Below are positions 22,704 to 33,241 of a DNA stretch of 64,000 nt, one piece after another (the stretch's first letter is position 1; each line of letters opens with the position of its first letter). The notes beneath the pieces are model-generated. The model ran no database searches and was not told the origin of the DNA. It saw nothing but the letters and a program-made list of their open reading frames with translations. This DNA is from Gymnopus androsaceus JB14 (taxonomy: Eukaryota > Basidiomycota > Agaricomycetes > Agaricales > Omphalotaceae): contig ML769460.1 in assembly GCA_009733575.1 (NCBI GenBank), positions 176,203-240,202 on the forward strand, given 5' to 3'. The position numbers and the translations under genes are program-made.

Positions 22704-25700
22704 ATGTCTTCTACTGCTACAATAAAACCTGGTAATACGGCACAAACCAAAGTGCGTAAGGTATTCCCCCACATTAGAAAATCACCTGGGGCTTCAGAGA
22801 ATAATTCTGAAGCTGGGTTAGAGAAAGTGGGGGAAAAATCGCAACAAATCCCAGGAGGCTTCGAGACCCCCAAAGCTGGTGACACAATTGAAACTCCAGC
22901 ACAGTCCTCACAGCCTTCGGGATCCGTCATCGGCGGGAATGTGTTGAACAGGACGGAAGCATTAGACCTGATGAAAAATGAACAGGCTAACATTTCCGGC
23001 AGTGGGAGCAGACGAGGTGGGAAAACAAAACTGGCTGGAAAATCCAATCCAGGAAGAAGTCTGGACCATGAAACGCCCAGCAGGAACCCTAGGGGTTCTT
23101 CAAAAATTCCGACAGATGCAACCAAATTGTCGAATCAAGTGACAATTGGTGAAAGTGGATCGGAATCTAATTCCAATTTGAGTGACGGTACTCCAGCGAG
23201 GCCACTATCGAATTCGATGATGCCCTCGCGAAGCACACCTGATCCCAGCCGCGTCGACCATACAGAGATCGATGAGGATGGGACAGATATACCACTCTCG
23301 CGATTTATTTCAAGCTTACCTAGGGACGATCCAGGTCGGGTTGATCGTTCACGATCAAGATCCCCGGATCGGGGTCCTCGGTCGGCATCACCTGTGCTAA
23401 GCAACGCTCAAGGAAAGAAGCGGAAAGGCAAGGAACGCGAGATTAACCCACCGGAGAAAAATACCGGTAATTCGGAATTGTCTCCCAACGACTCTGCATC
23501 ACAAAGAGGAAGCAGGGAAGTAGTGGGAATTCCGAGGTTGACTAAAGCTGAACCGAAACAGTCGGCCAAAGCGTCGAATATATCGATTAATACCAGTGCC
23601 ACGCAGGCTAGAGCATTGCGGGATAACTTACGAAAAAGAGTTATATTGCAGATGTTACACGACTTGGATTGCATGACAAATGGTGTAACGAATGTCCCAA
23701 ACCAGGGTATTACTTTCGTAGAGGAATGGGGATTCGACCCGCGAACACCAAACGTAAGGGTGAACGCTGACCAAATCCCAGATGAGGAAGCTAAACCGTT
23801 TCAGGAACAATACCCCGAAATAAAGAAGCAGGCCCAACCTCAATTACCGAAGGTGAATAAGCGAGCTGATGGACAAACCATTGACCGGAATTCCCAAAAT
23901 AAGAAGGGGCGGGCAGATAGAAGGCGTAAGCGTAACGATAAGCAAGATCGTAACGTAGGAAAGCCTACACCCCCACCCAATGATGGTAATAACAACTATC
24001 ATCGAGGAGGAGCTGGTGGTGGCCCCCCTGATGGATCGTCCGGATCGTCAAATGACGATGGAGGCGATGATGGCACTGGCAGTGAGGATGATGACTCTGA
24101 AGAAGAGAATGCTCGGAATAGTGAGCAGGAGTATAATTCTCGAAAAAAGAAAACCAAATCTCGAGGATTGACACCTGCACTTACTCGACGCTATCATTCA
24201 GAAGCACCGAGTGATAGTATGGAAGTTAAATTTGAATATGACCCAACTCCCCGTTCTGAAGAAGAAATTCTTCGAGTAGCTTTTGAACAATATCAAAAGT
24301 TGATTGAATTCCAATTGTATGGGTCACCGGTGAAAATAAACTCGGCGGCACATAAAACAATTGTTCAGAACACCCCAAAACCGGGGAAATACGGTGGAAG
24401 CACGAATTATGCGGTATTCGACGATTGGATAGTGGGATTCATCCAATGGTTGAATATCGTAGATAATTGTGGGCCAGCGACACGTTGGAGCCACAGTCGT
24501 CAAGCACATGTATTGACGTCTGCTGACATAGTGCGAGTAAATACCCTTGGGGCGTTCCTGGAAGGGGAAGCCTTGAGGTGGTATAGATCGACGGTTCAAC
24601 GGGTTCCAAGTGGTTTTCATGTGGAAACAACAGATCCATTGGTAAACCGCTGGTCATTTATGCAGGTAGTGAACGGCCTGTATCAGAGGTTCATTCACGA
24701 AGCTTCTATTTCGGAAATGTCTGACAAGTTTTATCAAGTTAAGTACATTCCTAGTAAAGGTGTTCAGAGTATGTTCGAAGAATTGGAGAGATGGGCTACC
24801 TGTATGCCTACCCCTCCAGATATCCATACATTCAAGAAGCGAATCATGCTCTTGGTGCCATCTGATATCTGCAAAGACATGACCAAGATTAGGGGTGTCA
24901 CAGCAGAATCCTCGACAGTTGACGAGTTAGTCAAGGCAGCTATTGCTTGTGAGAAAAGCGAGCGCGCCAACAAATATTATGACAATGCGAGAGTTGCTGC
25001 AGCACAAAACCAGAGTGCAATGCGCAGTGCTTACAGGGATAATAACTCATTGAGGGATCGGAATACATCTTCCGTGAAACCTAATGAGTCTCGTTCTCCC
25101 AAACGTCTACAAATTGTCGAAGATCGACGGTATTCTGTACCTGACCACAAAAACCGTGTCAAATACAACGAACGGAAGGATGCAAAAGAAAGACAGCGTA
25201 CATCCAGATCGGTTCCCCCGGGTGCTTGCTTTGATTGTGGAAAAATAGGCCATTTCAAAGGAGATCCTAAATGTGAGAAACCTAGTACCAATGTCAAAAG
25301 TGATTCGAAAAATGCATCTCGTCCCCCACGTATGTACAAGATCACGGAGGAGGTGCAGAAAGATGGTGAACGTTTATTCCGACTAGAGATTTCAGAGTCG
25401 GATGGGGACGTTGAAACCACGGATGAAGAAATATATGCTCGTTATGCATCGTCCACAGAGGATGATGCAACGGACCAACGGCTGGAATCCTTGTCTGAGG
25501 ATGAACGCGACCCTTGGGGAGGATCTCAGTATGATAGTGATGATGCGGATGAGGATTACTTACCGTCTAGCGAGAATACCGCTGACGCACCACCGTTGGA
25601 GGAGCGATTAGGCCATATGAGTGATTGGGACTCCTTCGCAAATCACTGGAAGTCGAAACTGGATGAACAGTTCAATGCCGCATGTGAGGAAACAGATACT

Positions 25701-26378
25701 TCACTCGACATTGAAAAAGATCCAGATGAGATTCACACGCTCAATGTCACGGAGTATATTCGATCCATGGACACTACCAAAGACGGTGGTTTCCAGGCTA
25801 CGTTAAAACCACGAAAGATAAGGAGTTCTCGTGTTGGTCAAAGACCCACCCGAGGTAGCAACCAGAATAGATGTCTGTGTGCTATGGTGGAGATCAACGG
25901 GGTAGACTCTTTCGCGTTATTCGACAGTGGTAGCACTGCGGATGCACTAAGTCCTGATTTCGCTAGAATAGCTCACACGGAAGTTTTTCAGTTGGAAAAC
26001 CCGGTGACTTTGCAGCTTGGAACTAAAGGCAGTCGTTCGCGAATATCTTATGGGTGTTACGTACCTTACAGACTCCATGGAGGAAAAGACCATGGCGATG
26101 TAAGCGGAAAAGATTATATGGACATTGCTAACGTGGATCGTTATGATGTTGTTTTAGGTACAGTGTTCATGCGAAAGCATGGGATAGCTTTGGACTTCGA
26201 AAATAACACAATCCGTGTGAAAGGGAAGAAAATACCTACACTCACGGAAGAGGAAGAGCATAGCGAGCTTGCTCGTCGCTATGCCAAGACTGTATCATCC
26301 ACTATCCATATAAAGGATGGGGAGGAGATCCCGGTAAAGCATCGACCCAATAAATATGGGACTGTTGAAAGTGAGAAC
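22704..26378 (+). CDS. gag: Gag-protease polyprotein of the Ty3/gypsy element
   Basis: Structural Gag fused to the aspartic protease, 1225 aa from the first good ATG (22704, context AATAAAATG); the open frame extends upstream to 22548 without an ATG. The N-terminal 500 residues are hydrophilic and disorder-like, with an SRSRSPDRGPRSASP stretch. A Gag-like helical region follows at about residues 520-800 (DDWIVGFIQWL...LEGEALRWYRS). A zinc knuckle starts at C842 but has spacing C-X2-C-X4-H-X6-C, two residues longer than usual before the last Cys. An acidic region follows. The protease has FDSGST (catalytic Asp about residue 1074) and a later DVVLGTVFMRKHG segment typical of retropepsins. The frame ends at TGA 26379-26381, which is followed in the same frame by pol. 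Confidence 0.9.
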
Positions 26379-26431
26379 TGACGGTCAGTGGGCGGTGCTG
26401 AGCTAGCGCTTTCTGACAGGGCAGCGCCACC
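26379..26431 (+). promoter_or_regulatory. Candidate UGA-CGG stop-codon readthrough signal with stem-loop
   Basis: The gag stop is TGA (26379-26381) followed by CGG, and pol continues in the same frame with no nearby ATG. Six nucleotides after CGG, GGCGGTGCTG (26391-26400) can pair with CAGCGCCACC (26422-26431): nine of ten pairs including one G-U, around a 21-nt loop. UGA-CGG plus a 3' stem-loop is a known readthrough layout in some plant RNA viruses. Use as a gag-pol switch here is inference. Confidence 0.6.
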
Positions 26432-29400
26432 CTGGTCGAGGTTCAGTCCCTCTGTTGAAAACGTTACGGAGGAACTGGAGGAGAGAATAGCATTAGATCG
26501 AAACTTACCTGTATTACTAGGCCCCGAGGACGAAATATCCATAGAGGATATGGAAGCCATGGTGGATGGTGTAACCTCCGGATCGTTCATTGATAAAGGT
26601 TTCAATGCACGGTTACATGAGGTTGGGAAGCTGGTAGACGAATTTCAATTACAGAAATTCGGTTCTACAGCATCTGAGGAGGTGAAAGTGCGAAAGCCCC
26701 CAGAAGTAATGGAGACTTTAAACGCAGTATCGGAGAAGTTTAAGAATAAAATAAACAACTCTACTCCATTATTGGATCAAATTAAGTACACGGAAAAGGA
26801 TATACCTAAGCTCCGTGAACGATGGCTAGATACATGTAAAGACATCATGGGTGGGGTCCCCGAAGAGATACCACCCTTACGCGAGGTAAACCATACCATC
26901 CCGTTAATTGATGAATCAATACACTATCGATTGTATCGTCCGAGGTGCCCAGACTCCTTGAGAACCTTGTTGACTGAGAAGATCGCGCGTTACACGCGAG
27001 CTGGCTGGTGGAAACCCATGTCCGTTGGCCAGGCATCGCCAATGTTATGTTTACCAAAGAAAGATGGTGGATTAAGGACTACCATCGACTGTAGAGAACG
27101 AAATGCAAATACGTTCAAAGACGTTACCCCGCTTCCAGATCAGGATGCGTTGAGGATGGACGTTGCAAGGCGAAAGATTAGATCAAAAATAGACTTATCT
27201 GACGCATACGAACAAGTCCGAGTGGTTGCTGAGGACGTGTGGAAGACAGCGTTCTCAACTGTTCAAGGTACTTTTGTAAGTACGGTATTGCAACAAGGTG
27301 ATTGCAATGGACCGTCCACTTTTCAGCGTTTGATGAATACAATTTTCCGAGATTATATCGGTGTATTCATGCACGTCTACATAGATGATATATTCGTGTT
27401 CAGCGACACAGTAGAAGAACACGAGCAGCACTTACAAATCATATTCGACACCCTTAGGAAACAACATCTCTTCCTAAAGGCAAGTAAATGCGAATTATAT
27501 GCAGCGGTAATGGACTGCATGGGTCATGTAATCGATGACAAAAGTTTACACGCGGATGCTGATAAACTTGCAAAAATTTGCGAGTGGAGGCAGCCACGTA
27601 ACTATAACGATGTGCAGAAGTTTTTGGGACTCGTGAATTATCTGGCTCACTTCCTACCTGATGTGACCGCATACACGAACCCGCTATCGGAAATGTCAAG
27701 AAATAACCAGCCGTTCTTCTGGCGGCCGGTCCATGACCTTTGCTTTGAGAGAATAAAGAACTTATGTTGCAAGGTTCCGATTTTACGACCCATCGACCCC
27801 AGATTGAAGATCCCTATCTGGGTGGTATGTGACGCGTCAGTATCTGGCGTTGGTGCCCTATATGGGCAGGGTGAATCTTGGCAAACTTGTAGACCTGCTG
27901 GGTTTATGTCAAAGAAGTTCTCGGATGCGCAGAGAAATTACCGCGTATTTGAATGCGAAATGTTGGCGGTCCTTGAGGCACTCTTGAAATGGGAGGACAA
28001 ATTGATTGGCTACAAAATAAACGTAGTAACGGACCACGAGGCCCTGACTTTCTTCCAAACTCAAAGGAAGTTGAGCAGTCGTCAGATGCGTTGGATGGAA
28101 TATTTAGCGCGTTTCGACATCGAAATCACGTATATAAAGGGCGTGACAAATAAGGTCGCTGATGTACTTTCAAGATATTATGAAAGTGACAACGAGGATG
28201 AGCAGCACGCGTGGAGAGAATACGTCAACGCTGATGCTCGTCTGGATAAATTGAGTGAGGACTTACCTCTAGGAAGGAAGGAGGAGATAATTCGTCGCGC
28301 TGAACAAATGATGGCACAATGGGAGGCCCGAGATCAGGTTGAACCTCGAGAGTTGGAAGCAGAAACACTGGAACAAGCGAGGGAACCTGAGATTCCCGTT
28401 AAAGAGGTCAATGGTCCTAATCCCACAATTCTTGAGTCCAGAAACAATATAGCGGGCAAAACCGAGCGAATAGAGTCGGATCCCGAGTTTTTGGAGGACA
28501 TAAGGAAATGCTACAAAACGGATACGTTGTTTACTAAGGTTCTGACAAAACCGATTGATCATCCACGCTTTGACATCAAAGATGGACTGATTTGGACGGA
28601 GAACCTAACTGGTGAAAAGGTGCTATGCATACCTGAAAGTTCTAAAGGTATGCGTTCATTACGTGGTACTATCCTAGAGCAAGGTCACCACAGTGTTGGA
28701 CATTTTGGCCCCCAGCGTACTGCCGACTACGTGAGACGTTGGTACTGGTGGCCAAGGATTTATAGCATGTGTGACAAGTTTTGCAGGTCATGCGAGCACT
28801 GTCACCGTGCAAAGGCCGAGTATCGTGCTCCGGCGGGTAAGCTTCACAACTTGCCAATACCATCTCGGCCTTGGGAATCCATTGGGATGGACTTTATAGG
28901 TCCGTTCCCAGAGATGAAAGGTTATAATTATCTGTGGGTGGTAATTTGTCGACTTACGTCGCAGGTCCACTTAATACCGTGCAACACACGAGACACGGCA
29001 ACAGACCTATCTTTGAAGTACATGCAGGAGATTGTGAGATTACACGGTCTACCTGCATCTATAGTCTCAGACAGAGACCCGAAGTTTACCTCCACATGGT
29101 GGAGAGAATTACATCGATTGCTGGGAAGCAAGTTGTTGATGTCCACATCGTTTCACCCTCAAACGGATGGAGCGACTGAGCGGGCGAATCGCTCAATTGC
29201 GCAAATTTTTAGGAGCGCCATCAGGGCGGATCAGCATGATTGGCTGGTAAAAATACCTTATGTTGAATTTGCACTCAACTCCAGTAGGAATGAGTCGACA
29301 GGGTATGCTCCCTTCGAACTGACTTATGGTTATATGCCATCGATGATGTTCAAAATTGAAAATAGCAGTGAACTACTGCCTGGGATCAGAGCTTTTGGAA

Positions 29401-29979
29401 TCCAGGCAATACAGAGCTGTCATGGATGCGCATGATGCGATTATAGAAGCACGAGTGTTCCAAACGCATCAGGCAAATAAGAAACGCCGTGCAGAACCGG
29501 ATATTCAAAGAGACTCGCTGGTTTATTTGTCAACGAAAAATCTTAATCTCCCAAAAGGTAGAGCTTCGAAACTTTTACCGAAGTTCGTAGGCCCTTATCG
29601 GGTGGAGGAAGCTTATCCGGAAACGTCGAACTACGTTCTGGACCTTCCGGATGAACTAAAGGGTCGTAGGTTACATGATAAATTTCATGTGAGCTTGCTA
29701 CGACCGTACGTTGAAACAGATGCGATTCTGTTTCCGAACCGGTCAAAACCTGAGCCTTACGATTTTGGCGCACCGCCAGATGCGGAAGAATTTGTGGACT
29801 CAATACGGGCCCACGTCTGGAAAGGAAAAAAGGTCTTTTTCGAGGTATGGTGGTCCCTGGGTGATGTCACTTTGGAACCGTATGACACAGTGAAGAAGTT
29901 GAAGTCATTAGACGATTACTTTGCGACACAAAGCGTGTCGAGATGGCAGGACTTATCAAAGTCAAAGCGTCCCTCTTAG
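26382..29979 (+). CDS. pol: Pol polyprotein: RT, RNase H, integrase, chromodomain-like end (one frameshift)
   Basis: Replication and integration enzymes of the element, read in frame with gag after the UGA. RT starts near 26900; its active site YIDD is at 27378-27389. RNase H follows (VVCDASVSGVGALYG, later TDHEALTFF). Integrase has an N-terminal zinc site (HHSVGHFGPQ...CRSCEHC) and a catalytic triad Asp 28890, Asp 29070 (SDRDPKF) and Glu 29178 (GATERANRS). A C-terminal module in another frame, from about 29400 to TAG 29977-29979, contains MDAHDAIIEARV, the KFVGPYRV integrase tail and a chromodomain-like segment (VFFEVWWSLGDVTLEPYD) lacking some usual aromatic cage residues. The frame 26382-29435 ends out of register, so a 1-nt shift lies at about 29395-29420. 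Given the near-identical LTRs this could be a recent mutation or an assembly error. Confidence 0.9.
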
Positions 29980-30146
29980 ATCTAGATTGAGATCATGATG
30001 GGAAAGAAACGCGATGCAAGTCTCGATCAAATTTGATTGGAACGAGTGCCTAAGCCTCTCGATGTTACAAATAGTAGGAGTGGTTGAGGAATTGAGAAAC
30101 TACGCTCAATTCAACCTATCCCGTATCTTCTATACTACACAAGAAA
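29980..30146 (+). other. Pol-ORF3 spacer within the retrotransposon
   Basis: 167 bases between the pol stop and the first ATG of the third ORF, with several short out-of-frame ATGs (for example at 30014). Any promoter or splice acceptor for separate ORF3 expression would lie here, but I cannot identify one. Confidence 0.4.
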
Positions 30147-32159
30147 ATGCAAGGTTATGGTTTCCCGGGTCCTTTTTACTACGGAATTCCTGCGCCACAC
30201 GGTCATGTTCAAGGTCATTCGGGTTCCCCGGGACAAGGGGGACAAGCTTGGACCTTTGGAAACTTTGGCGATAACGCCGAAGGTACGTATTGACTACAAG
30301 TCATTCTCCGCCAACTCTAAAAATTTGAAGGGGGAGGGACAGCTACCACGCCGTCAGCAGAAGTCTCGGCTCGAAATCAAGATTTGGGGCAACCGAGTCC
30401 AGCTCCGTTGCAGAATCAACCTCTAGCTACACAAGGATACCCCAATCCGAGCATGTATGCTGGCCCAACTCAAGCATACCCCAATCCCAACATGTATGCA
30501 AGCCCAACTCCTGTGTACGCGATGCCCCATATTCCACACCAACCCGTTTTCACACGTCCAGACCCTTACATTGGACAATTCACCGGAAATCCTTATCATC
30601 CGGTGATGTACGCTAATGGACACCAGGTTGAAACGTACCGCAAAGGTAGAGGTAAACGGAATAGAAACTTCCACCCATACCAAGGCCCCGTGGTAATGCC
30701 CGGTCCAAACCACTTCCAGTCGATAACAGCCACCATCCCCACTCGAAAACACGCGAATGGAAATGGTCAACCTAAAGTATCGACACGAAACCTCTCGTCC
30801 TCAATGCACGCCCCATCAATGACTTACGAGGCTAAACTACAAGCCTTGGCGTGGTCAATCTGGGGACCTCTCTTGGCCATTTCGCGACCTAACGACTTCA
30901 AACCAGAAGCAATCAGTGGTCCTAGGGACGCTGAACACCTCTTCTACGCAACTAATGAGCAGCTCAACTACGCTGCTGCACTCATCGAGTTCCGTCCTGA
31001 CGAAGGGCTTCCTGATGAAGTTGGATGGGGAACGGAGGATGGATCTCTGGTACCTACGGGATCTGTACTCGAAGCCATTCAGCAAGGTCGTGTACCGATT
31101 GAAGCTGAACCTCCTACGAAGGAAGAGCAGGAGAAGCTCAACCACGAAGTTCGGAGTGCTATCGAGCGATGCCAGAAACCTGGAGACTTCAACGCAGCGT
31201 ATACTGTGTTTCAGAACGAGGTCCTGTTTACCTTATGGAACCTCCTTGCCAAAACAATTCCGAGTCATTCGGCTTCCAGACTGGTAATTCCCCCTCATCT
31301 CGCGTTACACGGTCAACTCTTCCGACCAGAAATGGTTTTCTGGCTAGGAAGATTCATGCCGGATCGACGAGACCACGAAGAATCGATCCGTGAAGGTCGT
31401 AAGCGACTACAGACGGTGAGCGCGCCAGGGGTTAACGACGATGACCTAGACTGGCACTGTCTTTGGCTAGCTGTGCACGGCGACGCTAGCAACGCTCCCG
31501 GGGTGATGATCACACATACCGGGCAAGTCGACAAGTATGGGGTCCTTGGTTGGCTAACTATTCGGAGGCTCTGGGACTCGATCTACAAAGGTACCTTGGT
31601 GGACACATCGAAAAGAGCCGCTCAGAAGGCTAACTTAACTCGACACTTTCTTGAGTTAACTTGTACCCCCAACCTATACGAGCAGGAGCTTAAAGGTGAA
31701 GGTCTCACTATCGGACCTCAGCGACTCTACTACCCCCCTGACTCAACCTTCGAAAACCGCACCGAAGTCGCAGCACACTTGGCCAAGTGCGGGATCTCCC
31801 TTACGGATATGGCACGTTACATGTCCTGGGGACTACAATACGTCTGCGACACGCTAAACCATCCTGGAACGGACTCGGAAACAAGGAAACTCTACGTCGA
31901 GTTCTATCGAAAAGGTTTGGCACGTTTGCAATTCATTCGGATAAACGAAGGAGGTCGAGACCGCACATATAATCTTCCCAGCTCGTTCCCCTTAGACGCG
32001 GTTCACGAACAACGACGACAGCGTTGTGAGAAACGGGAAATTCGCCATTACCAACCTGGGAAATCATCAAACATAGTAACTGGGGACCACGACACGGAAA
32101 TGGTCAACGTTACTAATAGTGTACAAGGTATGAGTATGATTGACGCTCCTCCTTTTTAG
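30147..32159 (+). CDS. Third ORF of the Ty3/gypsy element, unknown protein
   Basis: Sense-strand open frame downstream of pol, ending 33 bases before the 3' LTR. Best model: exon 30147-30282, a GTACGT...AG intron 30283-30330 (48 nt; later AGs at 30357 and 30360 also keep frame), exon 30331-32159; about 654 aa. Without splicing, the frame is closed by stops at 30291 and 30318 and would have to start later. The N-terminus is Gly/Pro/Tyr-rich with repeated YPNPxMYAxPT units, then a basic KGRGKRNRN patch. Residues from about 200 on look globular (for example QALAWSIWGPLLAISRPNDF, FRPEMVFWLGRFMPDRR, GVLGWLTIRRLWDSIYKG). There is no signal peptide, membrane segment or protease/nuclease motif, so it is not a typical envelope. 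I do not recognise it. A nucleic-acid or capsid-related role is only a guess. Confidence 0.7.
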
Positions 32160-32183
32160 ATTTAGGCTATAGCTCAATCTGGT

Positions 32184-32192
32184 TGGGGAGGA
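32184..32192 (+). other. Polypurine tract
   Basis: The purine run GGTTGGGGAGGA, interrupted only by TT, abuts the TGTAAC start of the 3' LTR, where plus-strand DNA synthesis of an LTR element starts. Confidence 0.75.
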
Positions 32193-32425
32193 TGTAACGG
32201 GTATAATTCCCTATTTGGTTAAATATTACTTTATTAGGAATTAGCCCCGGACTACTTAAATAGATTACAATACAACTACATATCTTATCTATCTACTTAA
32301 CCTCTTACCACTACTCTCGATTACTCGACTATCTACGCCTGTACTTCTCGTACCTAGTGCTCAATACTAAGCACTGTCTGGCTTAGCTCCCGAGTGATTT
32401 AGAATCCACGGTAAGAGCCCTTACA
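32193..32425 (+). repeat. 3' LTR of the Ty3/gypsy element
   Basis: Same length (233 bp) and termini as the 5' LTR, with one substitution. It is followed by CACAG (32426-32430), the second copy of the target duplication, after which exon 2 of copy B resumes. Confidence 0.95.
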
Positions 32426-32879
32426 CACAGGAGCCGCTTCCCCTACGGTGACAGGGACCTGGGTCCTTCAGAAAGGAGATCCTCCACAAGCGAGTCAGGG
32501 TTTCATCGTTCAACTGGTGAACGATGGACCCAGTGGCGAGAAATTAGAAGACGAGTCAACGATCGATCCCCAACACATGTCTACAGGGATGGTAAAACTC
32601 GCCGCAACTTCTACGGGGTATGTTTTTGGTACATTTCGAATCTGCGCCTTCACTAATTTTGCTCAGGACACACCGTTTACAGATCGTATTACCATCGCCC
32701 TCGAGTAACTTGTGAGCATGACACTCACCTTAGAATCTGATTGCATCTGAAGCTTTGATGGACAATCGGTAGAGCGAGCAGCTCAAGTTTTGATGTAGCG
32801 AACTTGGATACAACGGGACCAGAGCAATTTGAGTGAGTGCTCATCTGGTACTAGCTGGAAACTGATTAAGCTTCTTTAG

Positions 32880-33241
32880 CCATGAATCGGGCGAAAATTC
32901 ATCCTCAGGATCAGAGTGAGTGTTTATCTGGTAATACTAGCTGGTAATTGATATAAGTAAACTTTTTTAGCGGTAACTCCTCGGATACGGACAGTGCCAC
33001 AGAGTGAGTGTTCATCTAGTACTAACTGGTATCGATACAAGTAAAAATTCTCAGCGATAACTCCTCCGATGGGGACAGTCCCTCAGAGTGAGTGCTTATT
33101 TAATACCAACCGATAATTGATTCAAGTAGACTTCTTTAGCAGTGGCTCCTCGAAACACAGTACATCGCTTTCTACTAAATCCACATCCCAAACGAGCTCA
33201 TCCGTGTTGTCCAGCACTGAACCTCATGCTTCCATTCCGAG
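32880..33241 (+). repeat. Tandem micro-exon/intron units of the copy B stalk
   Basis: Exons of 36, 33 and 33 nt encode Ser/Asp-rich peptides such as NSSDTDSATE and NSSDGDSPSE. They alternate with roughly 52-55-nt introns that are themselves similar (GTGAGTG...CTTTTTTAG), so an exon-plus-intron unit of about 85 bp is tandemly repeated. Exon lengths are multiples of three, so unit number can change without shifting frame. Confidence 0.7.

Larger units (their letters stand above)
22238..32425 (+). mobile_element. Complete Ty3/gypsy LTR retrotransposon with a third ORF
   Basis: Bounded by two 233-bp LTRs (22238-22470, 32193-32425) and flanked by the 5-bp target duplication CACAG (22233-22237, 32426-32430). 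The uninterrupted copy A sequence has a single CACAG at this point, which confirms the insertion site. Internal order: leader, gag-protease, pol (RT, RNase H, integrase, chromodomain-like end), third ORF, then a purine tract GGGGAGGA abutting the 3' LTR. Integrase before the end of pol places it in Ty3/gypsy, and the chromodomain-like end suggests a chromovirus. No TGG-type tRNA primer site follows the 5' LTR. One LTR mismatch implies a recent insertion. Confidence 0.95.

Noticed and set aside
30147..32159. Envelope protein for the third ORF
   Set aside because: No signal peptide, no transmembrane helix, no fusion-peptide-like or furin-like motif seen.
32880..33241. Regularly spaced 30-36-nt repeats resembling a CRISPR array
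   Set aside because: The units are exons with GT/AG boundaries in a eukaryotic gene, and the spacers are similar to each other (introns), not unique.
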